Assembly: GCA_963714145.1 (NCBI GenBank) | Contig: OY970235.1 | Span: forward strand, 5,022,001 to 5,086,000 | DNA: 64,000 nt | From: JBBWZH01 sp035544115 | Lineage (GTDB): Bacteria > Actinomycetota > Actinomycetes > Mycobacteriales > CADCTP01 | Reading direction: 5' to 3' | Part shown: positions 17,438 through 26,215 of the stretch, piece by piece | Layout: each line of letters starts with the position of its first letter | Numbering within the stretch: the first letter of the stretch is position 1 | Made by a program: the position numbers and the translations under genes | Notes under the pieces: generated by a model | Told to the model about the DNA's origin: nothing | Database searches by the model: none | What the model saw: the letters and a program-made list of their open reading frames with translations, nothing else

Positions 17438-17601
17438 TAGGGGGTGTCTGATGGTTCTTGGTGGATGCCCGCGGCGTCCAGGCGGCGTCCGGCAAGGCCG
17501 AGGAGGAGCCGATACCGGGGTTGTATCGGCGACGACGAGAACGCCGCCGGTCGTCGTCTGGGCGTCGTGGGCGCCGCCGAAGAGCCGTCAGACACCCCCT
17601 A
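17438..17601. mobile_element. MITE-like element with 14-bp perfect terminal inverted repeats
   Basis: TAGGGGGTGTCTGA (17438-17451) is exactly inverted at 17588-17601, and the inverted similarity continues imperfectly for about 42 more bases on each side, so most of the element can fold into one long hairpin. The outermost TA on both sides fits a TA target duplication, as made by IS630/Tc1-type transposases. There is no internal transposase gene. It lies in the operon between the unknown gene and the sheath gene, and its right end forms the TAG stop of the upstream gene. No relative is present elsewhere in this window. Confidence 0.65.
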
Positions 17602-18021
17602 AACGACCTGGCGCACGTCCGCGGCCGTCACCGTCGGCTCCTGCACCGGGATCTCCAGCCCGCTCACCTGCACGACCAGGCCGTCCAGCAGCCCGAACGC
17701 GTCACCGTAGCCGGGCAGGGTGAGCGCGTCGTACCAGGGCAGCAGCACCTCGCCGGCCGGCGACCCGGTGATCCGCAGGTGCCGCATCCGCTCACCGGAC
17801 AGCGGCATGATCGCCGGCGCGGCCGGGAAGCCGGCGACCATCAACGCCGACTCCAGCCGCTGCAGGAACATCGCGTCCGCCCGGGCGGTCCAGGCGCGGT
17901 GGCCGGCGTGGCCGCGATGGTCCAGCCGGAGCTGGCCGTCACCGGTCCATTCCAGCGTGACCCGGCCCCACGGGTCGGTTGGGCTGTGCTCGTTGCCGGC
18001 TTCGTACCACAGGTGCTCCAC
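17599..18021 (-). CDS. Unknown 140-residue protein between giant payload and sheath
   Basis: I do not recognise the family. The protein starts VEHLWYEAGN (GTG), has a strand-rich first half (WGRVTLEWTGDGQLRLDHRG), a helix (FLQRLESALMVAGFPA) and a C-terminal half ending GLEIPVQEPTVTAADVRQVV. No signal peptide or membrane segment is visible. It begins 11 nt after the giant DUF4157 gene, so it may be a cognate chaperone or immunity protein for that product; this is positional inference only. Its TAG stop coincides with the end of an inverted-repeat element. Joining the sequences that flank the element would still give TAG, so the protein is not truncated by the insertion. Confidence 0.7.
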   Translation of the reverse strand: MEHLWYEAGNEHSPTDPWGRVTLEWTGDGQLRLDHRGHAGHRAWTARADAMFLQRLESALMVAGFPAAPAIMPLSGERMRHLRITGSPAGEVLLPWYDALTLPGYGDAFGLLDGLVVQVSGLEIPVQEPTVTAADVRQVV

Positions 18022-18032
18022 AGTTCTGAAAC

Positions 18033-21000
18033 CTACCGTCCTCGCGTCCGGGCAAACGCCGATTGGATCCGGTCATAGATCTGCTGGCGCAGCGCCAGCT
18101 CGCGCTCGATCATCGCCGCCTTGGTCGCGGCGTCGGCGTGGAAGTCGGCCTGCGGCCACTCGGCCCAGCCCCAGTCCGACTTGGACGAGTTCGCCGCCGC
18201 GTTCAGCGGCACCAGGTTCTCCGCCATGTTGAGGATTGCCAGCGCTTCAGGGTCCGGCAACATGACGAAGTTGTCCATCGCCACGATGTCCATCACCGGC
18301 ACCAGGTGGTCGGGCCGGAACGGGTTCTCCGGCGTGTTCGGGCGGCCCACCACGTCCACCGTCTCGGCGGCCACCCGGGCCCGGGCGGCGCCGTCCGGGG
18401 TGCGGCCGCGCAGCTCGGCGTACCGGGTCCGGACGATGTCCGAGCTGGCCGCCCGGCGCCACATCAGCTGCTCGCGGCCGATCCGGGCCGCCTCCGCGAT
18501 CCCGTACTGGGTGTCGCCGATCAGCTCGGCCCGCTCGGCCACCAGCGCGCGGACGTCGTCCGGCAGCCGGGCCACCCGGACGTCGCTGTCCAGCCCGCGC
18601 AGGTCGACCCCACGGCGGGTCAGCTCACCGTTCAGCTCCCGGATCCGGGTCTGCGCCTGCTGCACCTCCTGCCGCACGGCCACCAGTCGCTGGCCCAGCT
18701 CGGCCTGCATCGCCTCGGCCTTGGCGACCAGCCGCTGCACCGCCTCGGCCTGGCCGCCGGCCGGGCCGGGCGCCGGGCCGGTGTCGGTCAGTGCCTGCAC
18801 CGGCGGAGCGTCCGTAGCCGCCCCGACCGTCGCCGGATCGACCGCCCCGGTCTCGATCCGACCGGGCGACGCGCCCTCCGCGGCACCGGCCGGGCCGGGC
18901 CGGTCGGCCGCCGGCGCCGCCGGATCGGCCGGCGCCGGGGTTCGGGCCGGGTCGGGCGGCGACGGACCGTCCGGTGCGCCGCCCTCGTGCGGGCCGGCCT
19001 CGTGCGGTACGACCTCGTCGGCACCCTCGACGAAGTAGCTGCCGGGCTCGGGCGCCGGTGCGGCGTGCGGCGTCCCGTTGGCCTGCGCGGCGGCCTGGTA
19101 CGCGCGGGCGGCGTCGATGTCGCGGCCGAGCTGGTCGAGATGCCGCTGGTGCAGGGTGGTCTTCGGGTTGACCATCGGCTGCTTGTTGGCGTCCAGCACC
19201 ACGTTGCCGTTGGCGTCCTTCAGCCAGAAGTCGCCCATCAGGCTGTTGTCGTGCCGGACACCGGGCGACTGCGCGGTCGGCCGCCAGACCGTCTTCGGGT
19301 CCACGTACTCGTCCAGGAAGCCCAGCTGGTGGCCGAGCTCGTGGGCGAAGGTGGTCTCGTTGTCGCCGGTGAACCAGCGGTTCTGCACCGTCGCGCCGCG
19401 GCCCGGCAGCACCTCGACGTTCAGGTTCGCCAGCGCCGGGTCGTCCACGAACTCGACCCGCACATGCAGCCGCTCGCCGCCCGGCAGCTTCCGGCCGTTG
19501 TTGTACTGCGCGTCGACGCCGGCGTGCGTCTGCTCCTGCATCTTCAGCAACTGCTCCGGGGTGACGCCGGCCTTGCCCTCCAGCCGGACCTTCATCGTCA
19601 CTTCGGTCAGCTTGCCGCCCGGCCCGTAGTCGAACGTCCGTACCTCGAACCCGGACATGATGCCGTAGCCGTACGGGGTGTTGTCCCAGTTGTTCATCGG
19701 GTTGCCGGCCGCGTCGACCATCTGGTCCACCCGGTAGGCCCGCACGTCGGTCGAGTTGGCCGCCTCGACCTGCTGGTTCTCGTAGAACTCGCGCAGCTCG
19801 GCCTGCCGCGCCGCGTAGTCCGACCCCTTGTCGACGCCGGTGACCTTGTCGAGCTGCTCCTGCGCCGCGGTCCGGTCCGCGGCCGGCCCGGGCCGCTCCG
19901 CGGCCGCACCGGCGGGCTCCGGGCCGACCGGTTCCGGCCCGGTGGCGGCCGGATCCGGTACCCCGGTCATCGACTCGGTGATCCGCTCGCTGGCCGGCGA
20001 CGGCCGCGGGCCGGTCGGCTCGGCGACCGCCACGGTCGGGTCGGCGACCGCGGTCAACTGCTGGGTGGGCCGCTCGTGCACCGGCGTGGTCGCCGGCCCG
20101 GTCGGGTCGGCGACCGCGGTCAGCTGCTGGGTGGGCCGCTCGTGCACCGGTGTGGTCGGCGGCCCGGTCTGCTCGGCGGTCCGCACGATCGGGCTCTCGC
20201 CGAGTGCCTCGGACGGCACCGAGCCCAGCTCGGCCAGGGTCGTCGGGACCTTCTGCGCGGTGGCCGTGGTGTCCACATGCGAGCCGGCAGCGTCCACCCG
20301 GGCGGTGGGCTCGCCGCCGGCCGTGCCGGTGCCGGTGCCGGCGTGCGCGCCGGCGGCCGGCTCGGTACGCACCGCGGACCGGCCGGCCTGCACCGCCTGG
20401 CCGGCCAGCGAGAACGCCGCGCCGGTCGCGGCGCCCATCCCGCCGGCCATCCCGGCGGCCTCGGCGATGATGCCGAGCGGGTCGTTCGAGCGCCAGGTGT
20501 TGTCGTCCAGCATCGCGCCGGCCATCCCGGCCGGTACCCCGGCCAGCGCGTTCTGCACGCCCTCGGCGAGCACGGACGCGCCGACCCGGCCGACCCAGCC
20601 GGCCGCGGCGAGCCGGGCCAGCGCGGAGGTGCGCAGCAGCACGTTGCCCACGCCGGCGGTGAGCACGGCGGCGCCGACGTTGACCGCGCCGACCGCGACG
20701 TCGGTGCCGATCGCCTCGGCGCCGTAGGCGTGCCCGAGCATCACCGTCTTCACCACGATGCCGGTGCCCGCGGTGGCCGCCGCTGCCGCCGCCACCACGG
20801 CCGGCGTGAGCGTGCCGCCGGAGACCACGATCACCGCGATGCCGGCGGCCGCACCGGCGATCATCACGGCCTTGTCGGTGACCGAGTCGACCGCGCGGCG
20901 GTGGTCCTCGATGCTGTCGTGCGCGCCGCCGACCCGCCGCTCGAACCGGTCCCGGGCCGCCTCGATCGCAACCTGGTCGCCGCTGGCGATCGCCTTCTGC

Positions 21001-24000
21001 AGCGCCGCGTACGACTCGTCCGCCGCGGTCATCGACACGTCCAGCGCGTGGCCCTCGGTGCCGGCGAAGTACTGCCCGAGCCCGGCACCCTGGTCCAGCC
21101 CGCCGAACGCCGGGTTGCTCGCGACGCCGAGCGGCACCTCGTTGCCGCGCTCGTACCGCTCCCGGGCGTGCAGCCGGCCCAGCCGCTCCTCGGCCGACTT
21201 CGGTTCGCCCTGCAGCATGTCGCCGATGTCGAACTCTTCCCGGCCGGTCAGGTCGCCCTGGATGTCGGCGTCCATCTCCCGGCCGGTGCGCTGCTTGTAC
21301 TTCGCCCGCAGCTCGTCCAGCTCGGCCTTGCTGCGCAGCCGGCTCGGGTCCCGCCGGTCGGTCAGCACCCGGCGCAGCGAGTCCTCGTCGGTGCCGAGGC
21401 CGCGGACCGCGTAGTCGATCTCCTGCTCGTCGCTGAGCTTGCCGTGCTGGGCGATCAGGTCGCGGGCCATGTCCGCGTCCTTGCCGCCCATCGAGAAGTA
21501 CGTCATCGCCTGCAGCGCGCCGGGCCCCCAGGGCGAACCGGCGTCCATGTTCTGCTGCAGCGCGGTCATGTTCGCCTTGGCCCGCTGGTCGGCGGCGGCG
21601 TCGACCTTGTCCTCCAGCGCGGCGCGGCGGCGGGCCACATCGGCCGGGTTACCGCCCCACGCCTCGGTCCGCCGCTGTGTCTCGAACTCGGCCTGCACGT
21701 CCCGGCGGGCGTCCTGCTCGGCCCGCTCCCGCTGGTGCCGCAGCACCCGGATGATCTGGTCGTCGTCGCTGTACACAATGGACGACTGCTCGACCCGCAG
21801 CTGGGACGCGTCGATCGCGGTCTGGTCGCCGGACAGGTAGGCCTCGCCGAGCTCCAGCTCGGCGCCGGACATCTCCCCACCCAGGTCGGCACGCAGCGTG
21901 GACGCGTCGCCGCCGTGCAGGCCGCCGTAGCTGCCGGCCACCTCCTGGTTGCGCCGGCGAACCTCGGCCTCCACCTCAGCGGTGGTCATCCCGGTGCGCG
22001 CGGCCTGCGCCTCGACGTCCTGGCGGATGTCGGTAAAGACGCTGTTGATGCCGGCCTCGCTGGTGCCGGGGCCGTCCATCGCGTCGGTCAGCGCGATCGC
22101 GTCCGCTGTGGACACTTCGCCGGACGCCAGCGCGCGGGCCCGGGCCAGCTCGTTACCGGACATGTCGTCGGCCAGGTCCGCGTCCAGCGTGACGTGGAAC
22201 ATCTCCTCGTACCGGCGCTTGAACTCCAGCCGCTCCTCCGGCGACTTGTTCCGGAGCACCCGCATGATGGCCTTCTCGTCGGTGCCGGCGCCCTCCATCG
22301 CGTCGCGCACCTCGGCCACCTCGGCGCCCAGCGCGTCGCCCGCCGTCAGCTGCTGGGCCCGCTTCAGCTCGGCGCCGGACATGTCGTCCTTGAGGTCCTC
22401 GTCCATCGAGGAGCCGTAGCCGAGCGCGACATAGGCGCCCCGGATGGCGGCGATCTGGATCTTCGTCCGGCCGGTCAGCGCGCCGTAGATGCGCTGCTCG
22501 TCGGTGCCCCAGCCGTCCACCCCGGCGTGCACGGCGATCGCGGCCTGCTGCGCGTTGAAGCCCGGGGTCTGCGCCGCGCCGAGCCGTTCCAGCACCTGCC
22601 AGTCGGTGAGGTTCTCCGCCTCGGCCCGGAACCGCTCGGTCAGCTCCGGGATCCGGTGCTGGCCGATCCGGGTCATCATCCCGGTCGCCACCGCGGCCAC
22701 CGCGCTGCCGGTAGCCAGGTACGTCTGCAGCACGGCCCGCTGGGCGGCGTCCAGGTGCGCCGTCGCGGCGGCCGCCTGCTCGGCGTTCTTCGTCGCCAGC
22801 GCGGCCTTGACCTCGTCGAGCATGTGCAGGTCGCCGGTGGCCCGGCTGACCGAGTCGTGGTTGCGGGCCTGCTCCCAGGCCTTGTTGTCGGCCTCGGCGC
22901 GCTGGCTCCAGCCCTTGATCAGCCCGAGCAGCCGCTGCCACCAGCTCTGCTCCTGGCTCACCCGCTGATCCCGCCACTGGTCGACCATGCCGACCGCGCG
23001 GCTCTCGTCCCGGTCCAGCGCCTCGCCCAGTTCCCGGGACTGCCGCGCCAACTGCCGGCGCAGCTCGGCCACCGAGTCGGCGACGCCGGCCGAGTTGCGC
23101 CGGGCCCAGCCGACCGTGGGCATCGCGGCGGCCAGCCCGGCCTGCTGCCGCTGCTGCTGGGCCGCCGCCTGATCTGTGGTGTCGGCCGATATCGGGGCCC
23201 GTTCGAAGGCGTCCCGGATCCGGCGGGCCTGCCCGGCCGCGGTCGTCTCGTACGAGGAGGCCAGGCTGGTCGCCGCCGACTGCAGGTCGCGCTCGCGCTT
23301 CTCGGTGGCCAACCGCTGGTTCGCCCGGACGGTGGCCGCGTCGGTGTGCAGCTTCTGCCGCAGCTTCTCGGCCTTGTGTTCGACCTGCGCCGGGTCGGCC
23401 TGCCCGGACGCGGCCTCGGTGCGGGCGGCGATGCTCTCCGACATCGACTCGCTGGCGCCGGCGATCGCGGCCTGCTCCTCCTTGCCGCGATCCTCGGTGG
23501 CCCGGCTGACCTGTTCGCTGGTCTCGGTCAGCTGCGCGCTGGATTGGTTGAGCGCCGCGGCGGTCTGCTCGCGCAGCTGGTTGGCCCGCTGGTCCAGCTG
23601 TTCGGCGGCCAGGCCGGCCTCGGCGCCGATGCCGTGCAGCTCCGCCCGCAGCTCCTCGGTGATGCCGGCGACCGCGTTCTCGCCGAGCTGCGGCGCCACC
23701 TCGGCCAGTACGCCGCCCGGCAGCGCCGCCGCCAGGCCGGCCTGCACGAAGCCCTGGCCGGCCTTGGGGACGTCGGTGAGCAGGGCGGCCAGCGCCTCGC
23801 CCAGATCGGCCCGCATCGCCGGGGACACCTGCGCCGGCGGCGGCGGGCCGCTATCGGTCAGCGTTATCGGTTGGCCAGGCGTGGCCTTGCGCTGATCGGT
23901 GGTGGGCGGTTCGCCCGCCTTGCGGCGGGCCTCGTCCATCTTCGGATCCTGGTGTGCCGCGTCGGCCGGGGTACCGGTGGCCAGCGCGGTCGCCGGTGCC

Positions 24001-26207
24001 GGGGCCGGCGGCGGCAGTTCGCCCGGCAGCAGCCCGGCGACCGTCACGCCGTACTGCTCGTCGCGGACGTCCGGGCTGCGCACCGGCTGCGGCATCGACT
24101 GGTCCGGGAGCCGGCGCTGCCCGGCCGCGGCGAGCAGCTGGCCCGCCCCCGGCACCGGGTCCGGCTCGGGCGGCGGGATCGGCTTCTCGCTGGCCGGTGG
24201 GGCAGGCACGGTCTTGGCCAGGCCGGCCGCGAAGTCCGGGCGCCCCGACCGGCGCTCGCCGTCCAGCGCGGCGCCCTTCTGGTGCAGCTGCCCGGGGGCG
24301 GCGGCGATCCCGGCGGTGTCCGGTGCCGGAACGCCCTGGATCGCCGCGGTGGTGCGCTGGTGCCACTGCTGGACGCCCTGGTCCGGTGGCCGGGGCCTGG
24401 GTGCCGGCACCAGGCGGGCCGGCATGGTCAGCACCCGCCGGGCCTCGGCCCGGTTCCGGATCGGCGCGGAGACGTCGGTGCCACCACCGGCGCCCGGCGC
24501 GGCCGGCTTCGCCGGCTCGGCCGACTCGTCGGCCGCCCGGCCGGCGCCGGTCTGCCCGCCGCGACCGGCTGAACCGCCGGCCGCGCCGCCGCCGGCCGGG
24601 GCGCCCCCACCGGTGTGCGCCGGAGCCTCATCGGTCAGCGCGTCGATCGCATCGCCCAGCGACTGCTGCCCCGCTGCCGGCCCGCCGCTGGCCGGCTGGC
24701 CGGCGGTAACCGGTTGGCCGCCGGTGGCCGGCTGGCCGGCGGTGGCGGGTTGGCCGCCGGTGGCCGGCTGGCCGGCGGTGGCGGGTTGGCCGCCGGTGGC
24801 CGGCTGGCCGGCGGTGGCGGGTTGGCCGCCGGTGGCCGGCTGGCCGGCGGCCGGCGGGTAGGTCAGCGCGTCGATGGCCGCGGCGAGCGAGCCCGCCGGG
24901 GGCGCGCCGTGGCCGGCGGTGGGGGCCTCGTCGGTCAGCGCGTCGATCTTGTCGCCGAGCGACTGGTCGGGCGGCCCGCCCCGCCCACCGGATCCACCGG
25001 GCCCACCGGGTGCGCCGGGGCTGCCCGGGGCGCCCGGGGCGTCGGGGGGTGCGGCGGCGGCACCGGCGACGTCGTGCGCGAGCTGGCCGCCGCCGGCCGG
25101 GGCCGGGGCGTCGTCGGTCAGCCCGTCGATGACATCGCCCAGCGACTGCTGGGCCGGTGCCGGCCGGCCGGCCAGCTCGCTGGGCCGGGCCAACACCGCG
25201 GCCAGGCCACCTGACCGGAACCGCGCCGGACCCGCCTCCGGGCGCATCAGATCATCCGATGTGGACGGACGGGGCGCGTCGGCGTCCGGGTTCATCAGGT
25301 CGTCCGGCCCGCGACCGGCCGACTCGGCCTCCGGGTCCAGCAACCCGTCCCGGTCGGCTTCGTCCGGCACCATCAACGCATCCGGATCCGCCGGCCCGGT
25401 GCCCGCGGACGGGTCGAGCAGACCGTCCGGTGTGGACGGTACGTTCGGATCCAGCAAGCCGTCCGGATCCGGGCCGACCGGCCCGGCGTCCGGATACATC
25501 AGGTCGTCCAGGTCGAACCCGCCCGGGGCCATCAGCCCGTCCGGGTCCGGTCGGCCGGTATCGGCATCCGGCTTCATCAGGTCGTCCGGGCCCGGCCCGG
25601 CACCCGCGTCGTCGTACGGGTTCAGCAGGCCGTCCGGGGTGGACGGGGCAGCGGCGATCCGGCTGGCGACGTCCCGGGCCTGAACCTCAGCGGCGTCGTC
25701 GGGGTGGCTCACCTCGCCGTCGCGGCCGACCGGCCCCGCGGTCTGCTGCACCACGTGGGTCAGCTCGTGCGCGAGCAGCTCGCGGCCGGCCGGGCTGGCC
25801 GGGTCGCGCTGGCCGCCGAGGAAGATGTCGGTGCCGCTGGTGAACGCCTCGGCCCGCACCGACCGGTTCAGCCCGGCCGCCGGCGAACCGTCGTGCAGCC
25901 GCACCGCGGACAGGTCGAAGCCGAAGTGGTACTCCATCTCGGCCCGCAGTGACGGGGGCAGCGGCGCGCCACCGCCGCGCTGGGTCTCGATGGCCGCGCC
26001 GATCCGGGGGTCCAGCGGGCCGGCGCCCTGGCTCGACCCGTCCCCGGGCGGCGCCGCGTTCGCATCCCGCAGCAGGTGCGTCATCGCCTTGTTGCCGACG
26101 GCGGCGGCGTCGACCGGCGCCGCCGCCTCCCGCTCCGGGCTGGCCACCGCGACGGCCGCGTGCAGGTTGCCCTGCTCCGGCGCGGTGTGCTCGCGCTCGT
26201 GCCCCAT
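18033..26207 (-). CDS. Giant multidomain eCIS payload: DUF4157, annexin-like repeats, metalloprotease, HNH-like C-terminus
   Basis: The frame is unbroken over 2724 codons. A GNKAMTHLLR motif near residue 40 is followed by the DUF4157 domain with HELTH at 147-151. Residues 185-330 hold ten D-x-L-(L/M)-x-P repeats; residues 360-560 hold SLGDxIDALTDEAP repeats and a 12-residue GQPATAGQPATG array. A coiled-coil region runs to about 1220, then annexin-like GTDE repeats (about 1230, 1305, 1380, 1605). A Gly/Ala/Val hydrophobic stretch spans 1775-1920. A tandem TTPVHERPTQQLTAV repeat precedes a metzincin-like HELGHQLGFLDEY at 2289. The extreme C-terminus has DHLVP at 2633 and NLVPLNAAANSSKSD, an HNH-like arrangement. 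I infer a tube-loaded or particle-associated toxin delivering protease and nuclease activities. Confidence 0.9.
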   Translation of the reverse strand: MGHEREHTAPEQGNLHAAVAVASPEREAAAPVDAAAVGNKAMTHLLRDANAAPPGDGSSQGAGPLDPRIGAAIETQRGGGAPLPPSLRAEMEYHFGFDLSAVRLHDGSPAAGLNRSVRAEAFTSGTDIFLGGQRDPASPAGRELLAHELTHVVQQTAGPVGRDGEVSHPDDAAEVQARDVASRIAAAPSTPDGLLNPYDDAGAGPGPDDLMKPDADTGRPDPDGLMAPGGFDLDDLMYPDAGPVGPDPDGLLDPNVPSTPDGLLDPSAGTGPADPDALMVPDEADRDGLLDPEAESAGRGPDDLMNPDADAPRPSTSDDLMRPEAGPARFRSGGLAAVLARPSELAGRPAPAQQSLGDVIDGLTDDAPAPAGGGQLAHDVAGAAAAPPDAPGAPGSPGAPGGPGGSGGRGGPPDQSLGDKIDALTDEAPTAGHGAPPAGSLAAAIDALTYPPAAGQPATGGQPATAGQPATGGQPATAGQPATGGQPATAGQPATGGQPVTAGQPASGGPAAGQQSLGDAIDALTDEAPAHTGGGAPAGGGAAGGSAGRGGQTGAGRAADESAEPAKPAAPGAGGGTDVSAPIRNRAEARRVLTMPARLVPAPRPRPPDQGVQQWHQRTTAAIQGVPAPDTAGIAAAPGQLHQKGAALDGERRSGRPDFAAGLAKTVPAPPASEKPIPPPEPDPVPGAGQLLAAAGQRRLPDQSMPQPVRSPDVRDEQYGVTVAGLLPGELPPPAPAPATALATGTPADAAHQDPKMDEARRKAGEPPTTDQRKATPGQPITLTDSGPPPPAQVSPAMRADLGEALAALLTDVPKAGQGFVQAGLAAALPGGVLAEVAPQLGENAVAGITEELRAELHGIGAEAGLAAEQLDQRANQLREQTAAALNQSSAQLTETSEQVSRATEDRGKEEQAAIAGASESMSESIAARTEAASGQADPAQVEHKAEKLRQKLHTDAATVRANQRLATEKRERDLQSAATSLASSYETTAAGQARRIRDAFERAPISADTTDQAAAQQQRQQAGLAAAMPTVGWARRNSAGVADSVAELRRQLARQSRELGEALDRDESRAVGMVDQWRDQRVSQEQSWWQRLLGLIKGWSQRAEADNKAWEQARNHDSVSRATGDLHMLDEVKAALATKNAEQAAAATAHLDAAQRAVLQTYLATGSAVAAVATGMMTRIGQHRIPELTERFRAEAENLTDWQVLERLGAAQTPGFNAQQAAIAVHAGVDGWGTDEQRIYGALTGRTKIQIAAIRGAYVALGYGSSMDEDLKDDMSGAELKRAQQLTAGDALGAEVAEVRDAMEGAGTDEKAIMRVLRNKSPEERLEFKRRYEEMFHVTLDADLADDMSGNELARARALASGEVSTADAIALTDAMDGPGTSEAGINSVFTDIRQDVEAQAARTGMTTAEVEAEVRRRNQEVAGSYGGLHGGDASTLRADLGGEMSGAELELGEAYLSGDQTAIDASQLRVEQSSIVYSDDDQIIRVLRHQRERAEQDARRDVQAEFETQRRTEAWGGNPADVARRRAALEDKVDAAADQRAKANMTALQQNMDAGSPWGPGALQAMTYFSMGGKDADMARDLIAQHGKLSDEQEIDYAVRGLGTDEDSLRRVLTDRRDPSRLRSKAELDELRAKYKQRTGREMDADIQGDLTGREEFDIGDMLQGEPKSAEERLGRLHARERYERGNEVPLGVASNPAFGGLDQGAGLGQYFAGTEGHALDVSMTAADESYAALQKAIASGDQVAIEAARDRFERRVGGAHDSIEDHRRAVDSVTDKAVMIAGAAAGIAVIVVSGGTLTPAVVAAAAAATAGTGIVVKTVMLGHAYGAEAIGTDVAVGAVNVGAAVLTAGVGNVLLRTSALARLAAAGWVGRVGASVLAEGVQNALAGVPAGMAGAMLDDNTWRSNDPLGIIAEAAGMAGGMGAATGAAFSLAGQAVQAGRSAVRTEPAAGAHAGTGTGTAGGEPTARVDAAGSHVDTTATAQKVPTTLAELGSVPSEALGESPIVRTAEQTGPPTTPVHERPTQQLTAVADPTGPATTPVHERPTQQLTAVADPTVAVAEPTGPRPSPASERITESMTGVPDPAATGPEPVGPEPAGAAAERPGPAADRTAAQEQLDKVTGVDKGSDYAARQAELREFYENQQVEAANSTDVRAYRVDQMVDAAGNPMNNWDNTPYGYGIMSGFEVRTFDYGPGGKLTEVTMKVRLEGKAGVTPEQLLKMQEQTHAGVDAQYNNGRKLPGGERLHVRVEFVDDPALANLNVEVLPGRGATVQNRWFTGDNETTFAHELGHQLGFLDEYVDPKTVWRPTAQSPGVRHDNSLMGDFWLKDANGNVVLDANKQPMVNPKTTLHQRHLDQLGRDIDAARAYQAAAQANGTPHAAPAPEPGSYFVEGADEVVPHEAGPHEGGAPDGPSPPDPARTPAPADPAAPAADRPGPAGAAEGASPGRIETGAVDPATVGAATDAPPVQALTDTGPAPGPAGGQAEAVQRLVAKAEAMQAELGQRLVAVRQEVQQAQTRIRELNGELTRRGVDLRGLDSDVRVARLPDDVRALVAERAELIGDTQYGIAEAARIGREQLMWRRAASSDIVRTRYAELRGRTPDGAARARVAAETVDVVGRPNTPENPFRPDHLVPVMDIVAMDNFVMLPDPEALAILNMAENLVPLNAAANSSKSDWGWAEWPQADFHADAATKAAMIERELALRQQIYDRIQSAFARTRGR
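20041..20172. repeat. 66-bp tandem duplication inside the giant payload gene
   Basis: Two near-identical 66-bp copies (starting 20041 and 20107) encode the 22-residue unit with HERPTQQLTAVADPT. They lie in the linker just before the metalloprotease domain. Confidence 0.8.
24691..24856. repeat. 36-bp tandem repeats inside the giant payload gene
   Basis: Units begin at 24691, 24727, 24763, 24799 and 24835 with a period of exactly 36 bp. They encode GQPATAGQPATG-type 12-residue repeats. Near-identity at DNA level suggests recent expansion by slippage or recombination. Confidence 0.9.
25240..25640. repeat. Ten short D-x-L-(L/M)-x-P peptide repeats
   Basis: Read on the minus strand, this segment encodes DGLLNP, DDLMKP, DGLMAP, DDLMYP, DGLLDP twice, DALMVP, DGLLDP, DDLMNP and DDLMRP, spaced 13-20 residues apart in acidic Pro/Gly linkers. 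They follow the DUF4157 domain and look like repeated short linear motifs. Confidence 0.8.
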
Positions 26208-26215
26208 CCGGCTGC

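Noticed and set aside
18063..24572. A plus-strand open frame of over 2100 codons opposite the giant payload gene.
   Set aside because: It is the antisense shadow of a GC-rich gene: it is rich in Arg/Gly/Gln/Val, shows no domain and no ribosome binding site, while the minus strand encodes clear motifs throughout.
24691..24856. Regular 36-bp repeats as a CRISPR array.
   Set aside because: Units are directly adjacent with no spacers, the period is a multiple of three, and they encode an in-frame peptide repeat.
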